A DNA stretch of 64,000 nucleotides from Locusta migratoria. Its lineage: Eukaryota; Arthropoda; Insecta; Orthoptera; Acrididae. Both the position numbers and the translations under genes were made by a program. Below are positions 62,753-64,000 of the stretch, in pieces. The stretch is taken from the NCBI GenBank assembly GCA_026315105.1, contig CM048750.1, positions 401,794,502 to 401,858,501 of the forward strand, written 5' to 3'. How positions within the stretch are numbered: the stretch's first letter is position 1; the number at the start of each line of letters is the position of its first letter. Below the pieces are notes generated by a model, which worked only from the letters and a program-made list of their open reading frames with translations, was not told the DNA's origin and made no database searches.

Positions 62753-64000
62753 TATTTAATAATTCAGCAAATTGCAGTTCAAGTAACAGCACAGCACAGT
62801 TAGTATTTGCAAGTCATTCAGAAGCAGATCTCGGATGTATGTTATACAGTTAAAGAATTAGAAAAAATTACTCATTCCAATAAAGGCCTAAATAGGTTTT
62901 CACCTGATTTTACTATTAAATACTTGGAGGAACACTGAATTATGAACTTCATGTCTTTCCAAGAAAAAATGTAAGAAGTAAAAAGTTGAAATTAAAAAAT
63001 TATGGGAAGATATTGAATAAGAATGTTGTAGTGATTAAAATTTCAGGAGGTATGTTGGATAGGAAATGTCATGAACATTTCTCTAAATTTAATCTTGAGG
63101 GAGTTGTACAACCTACCTACTTCCTAAATTGTTTAATAGTTCACTACCGGACAGAGGTGTTTAATACTTTGTGTATGTGGAGGTTTTCTTGGAATGTGAG
63201 GAGGTGTCTGTCTACTGATTTTCATACCTTTTTCATTCACACAATCATTCAAGCACAACTAATGCACACATGACCACCATCTCTGCTGCTATCCACAAAG
63301 TAGTGTGAAAGTGATCGTCTCTTCTCTCTGTTACTTACATTCGAAGATGGAGTTTCCATTGTTACAAAAAATTGTAGATATAATGAAGGCTTTCATGACT
63401 GTTGGGGTACGATAAGCCCATGCCAGGGCTATAATAAGGGTTGCTTGGATGGATTGGGCATGCCTTACATTAGAATTTTCTACAGGATATGACAAGTGGT
63501 AAGGGGTTGGGATTGGGAGTGGCAATACGGATGGACTAGGATGTTGTGGAGGTTGGGTGTGCGATGTAACACAACTTTAGGAGGGGTCAGAAGGATCTTG
63601 GGTAGGATGTCTCTTCAGGGCATTTCTGCTACTGATATTTCGTGCAGAGCTGTGTGGGACATCTTCAGAGGTGCACCTGCTGGTACTGAGTCTTGTCGAC
63701 TGATGAGTTGGATGTTGAAGAGTGGCACAAATAATGTCTAAAATTGGCACGGTCAAGTTTTCGTGTGATCAGCAAATACAATATCTGGCAAAGATAAAAT
63801 TTAGCTACTGATTGCCATCAGTCAAGGATAAACACTTCTCTACCTATCCTGAAGTGCCACAATCCATATATCACTAAGTTTAATGGCTTTTTCCTTCCTG
63901 TTAAAATTATCTTCATAATTGTGTTTCTTTTTCTGGTGAAGACCATGGATGAAAATTTAAGTTGTGTGTATGTGATTATCTATTTTCATGCCTGTCAGCT
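62749..64000. other. no gene recognised
   Basis: Short open frames on both strands without known domains. The stretch at about 63490-63660 is G-rich on the plus strand (gtaaggggttgggattggga, tggaggttgggtgtgcgatg) and has the look of dispersed repeat sequence, but I cannot name the family. Confidence 0.4.

Noticed and set aside
1..64000. CRISPR arrays, bacterial operons, rRNA genes
   Set aside because: No regularly spaced short repeats with unique spacers, no ribosomal RNA core sequences, and the context is eukaryotic and transposon-rich.

Overview
This window looks like repeat-rich chromosomal DNA of a large-genome insect, most probably an orthopteran (a Schistocerca-type grasshopper). That identification is inference. 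It rests on the density of tRNA-headed SINEs, the CR1/RTE/Penelope/Gypsy/hAT/mariner/Merlin/MULE mixture, long (TA)n tracts and the absence of any bacterial-style gene order. I find no intact single-copy host gene, no rRNA, no functional tRNA and no CRISPR. Nearly everything recognisable is transposable-element derived, and much of it is nested.

Layout. 0-0.4 kb: right end of a hAT element (family A) holding a SINE. 0.9-6.9 kb: Merlin transposase remnant, then a TIR element split by a nearly intact CR1-type LINE. 8.6-9.0 kb: an inverted SINE dimer with one shared target-site duplication (TSD). 10.2-19.8 kb: a Penelope-like element, two further CR1 copies and two decayed Gypsy elements, one interrupted by CR1. 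20.6-25.5 kb: a TIR-bounded element containing a DDE transposase relic, SINEs, ~300-bp repeats and an RTE fragment. 27.1-30.3 kb: a hAT (ZMYM1-like) relic and an RTE fragment. 31.0-39.0 kb: a complete 8-kb hAT composite (8-bp TSD aatgtaat) enclosing a nearly full-length RTE, a hAT-type MITE, an inverted pair of tRNA-like repeats, a SINE duplex and an internally deleted mariner. 40.3-54.4 kb: a 14.2-kb nested hAT (TIR TAGGGTTGCCAGA, TSD tccaaggt) that contains two other complete hAT elements, each with its own 8-bp TSD. 54.4-54.8 kb: a hAT-like N-terminal coding piece into which that stack inserted, next to a CpG-rich block. 57.4-62.3 kb: a Mutator-like transposase relic split by a 3.2-kb cluster of ten alternating palindromic units.

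Most notable observations: (1) the CR1 ORF2 lacks an upstream ATG, lies in the -1 frame and is preceded by a canonical in-phase T TTT TTA slippery heptamer; (2) a CR1 3'-UTR hairpin is supported by a compensatory base change; (3) inverted-dimer architecture recurs across unrelated repeats, including a nearly spacer-free palindrome; (4) the palindromic units share a covarying stem flanked by CTGANGA-like and GAAA motifs, resembling a hammerhead-ribozyme core; (5) hAT elements are nested inside hAT elements, and the TSDs give the order of insertion.

Expression from these elements, where it still occurs, would come mostly from the CR1 and RTE LINEs. The SINEs, whose tRNA heads carry Pol III box-B-like motifs, presumably depended on LINE machinery. 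This is inference from family knowledge.
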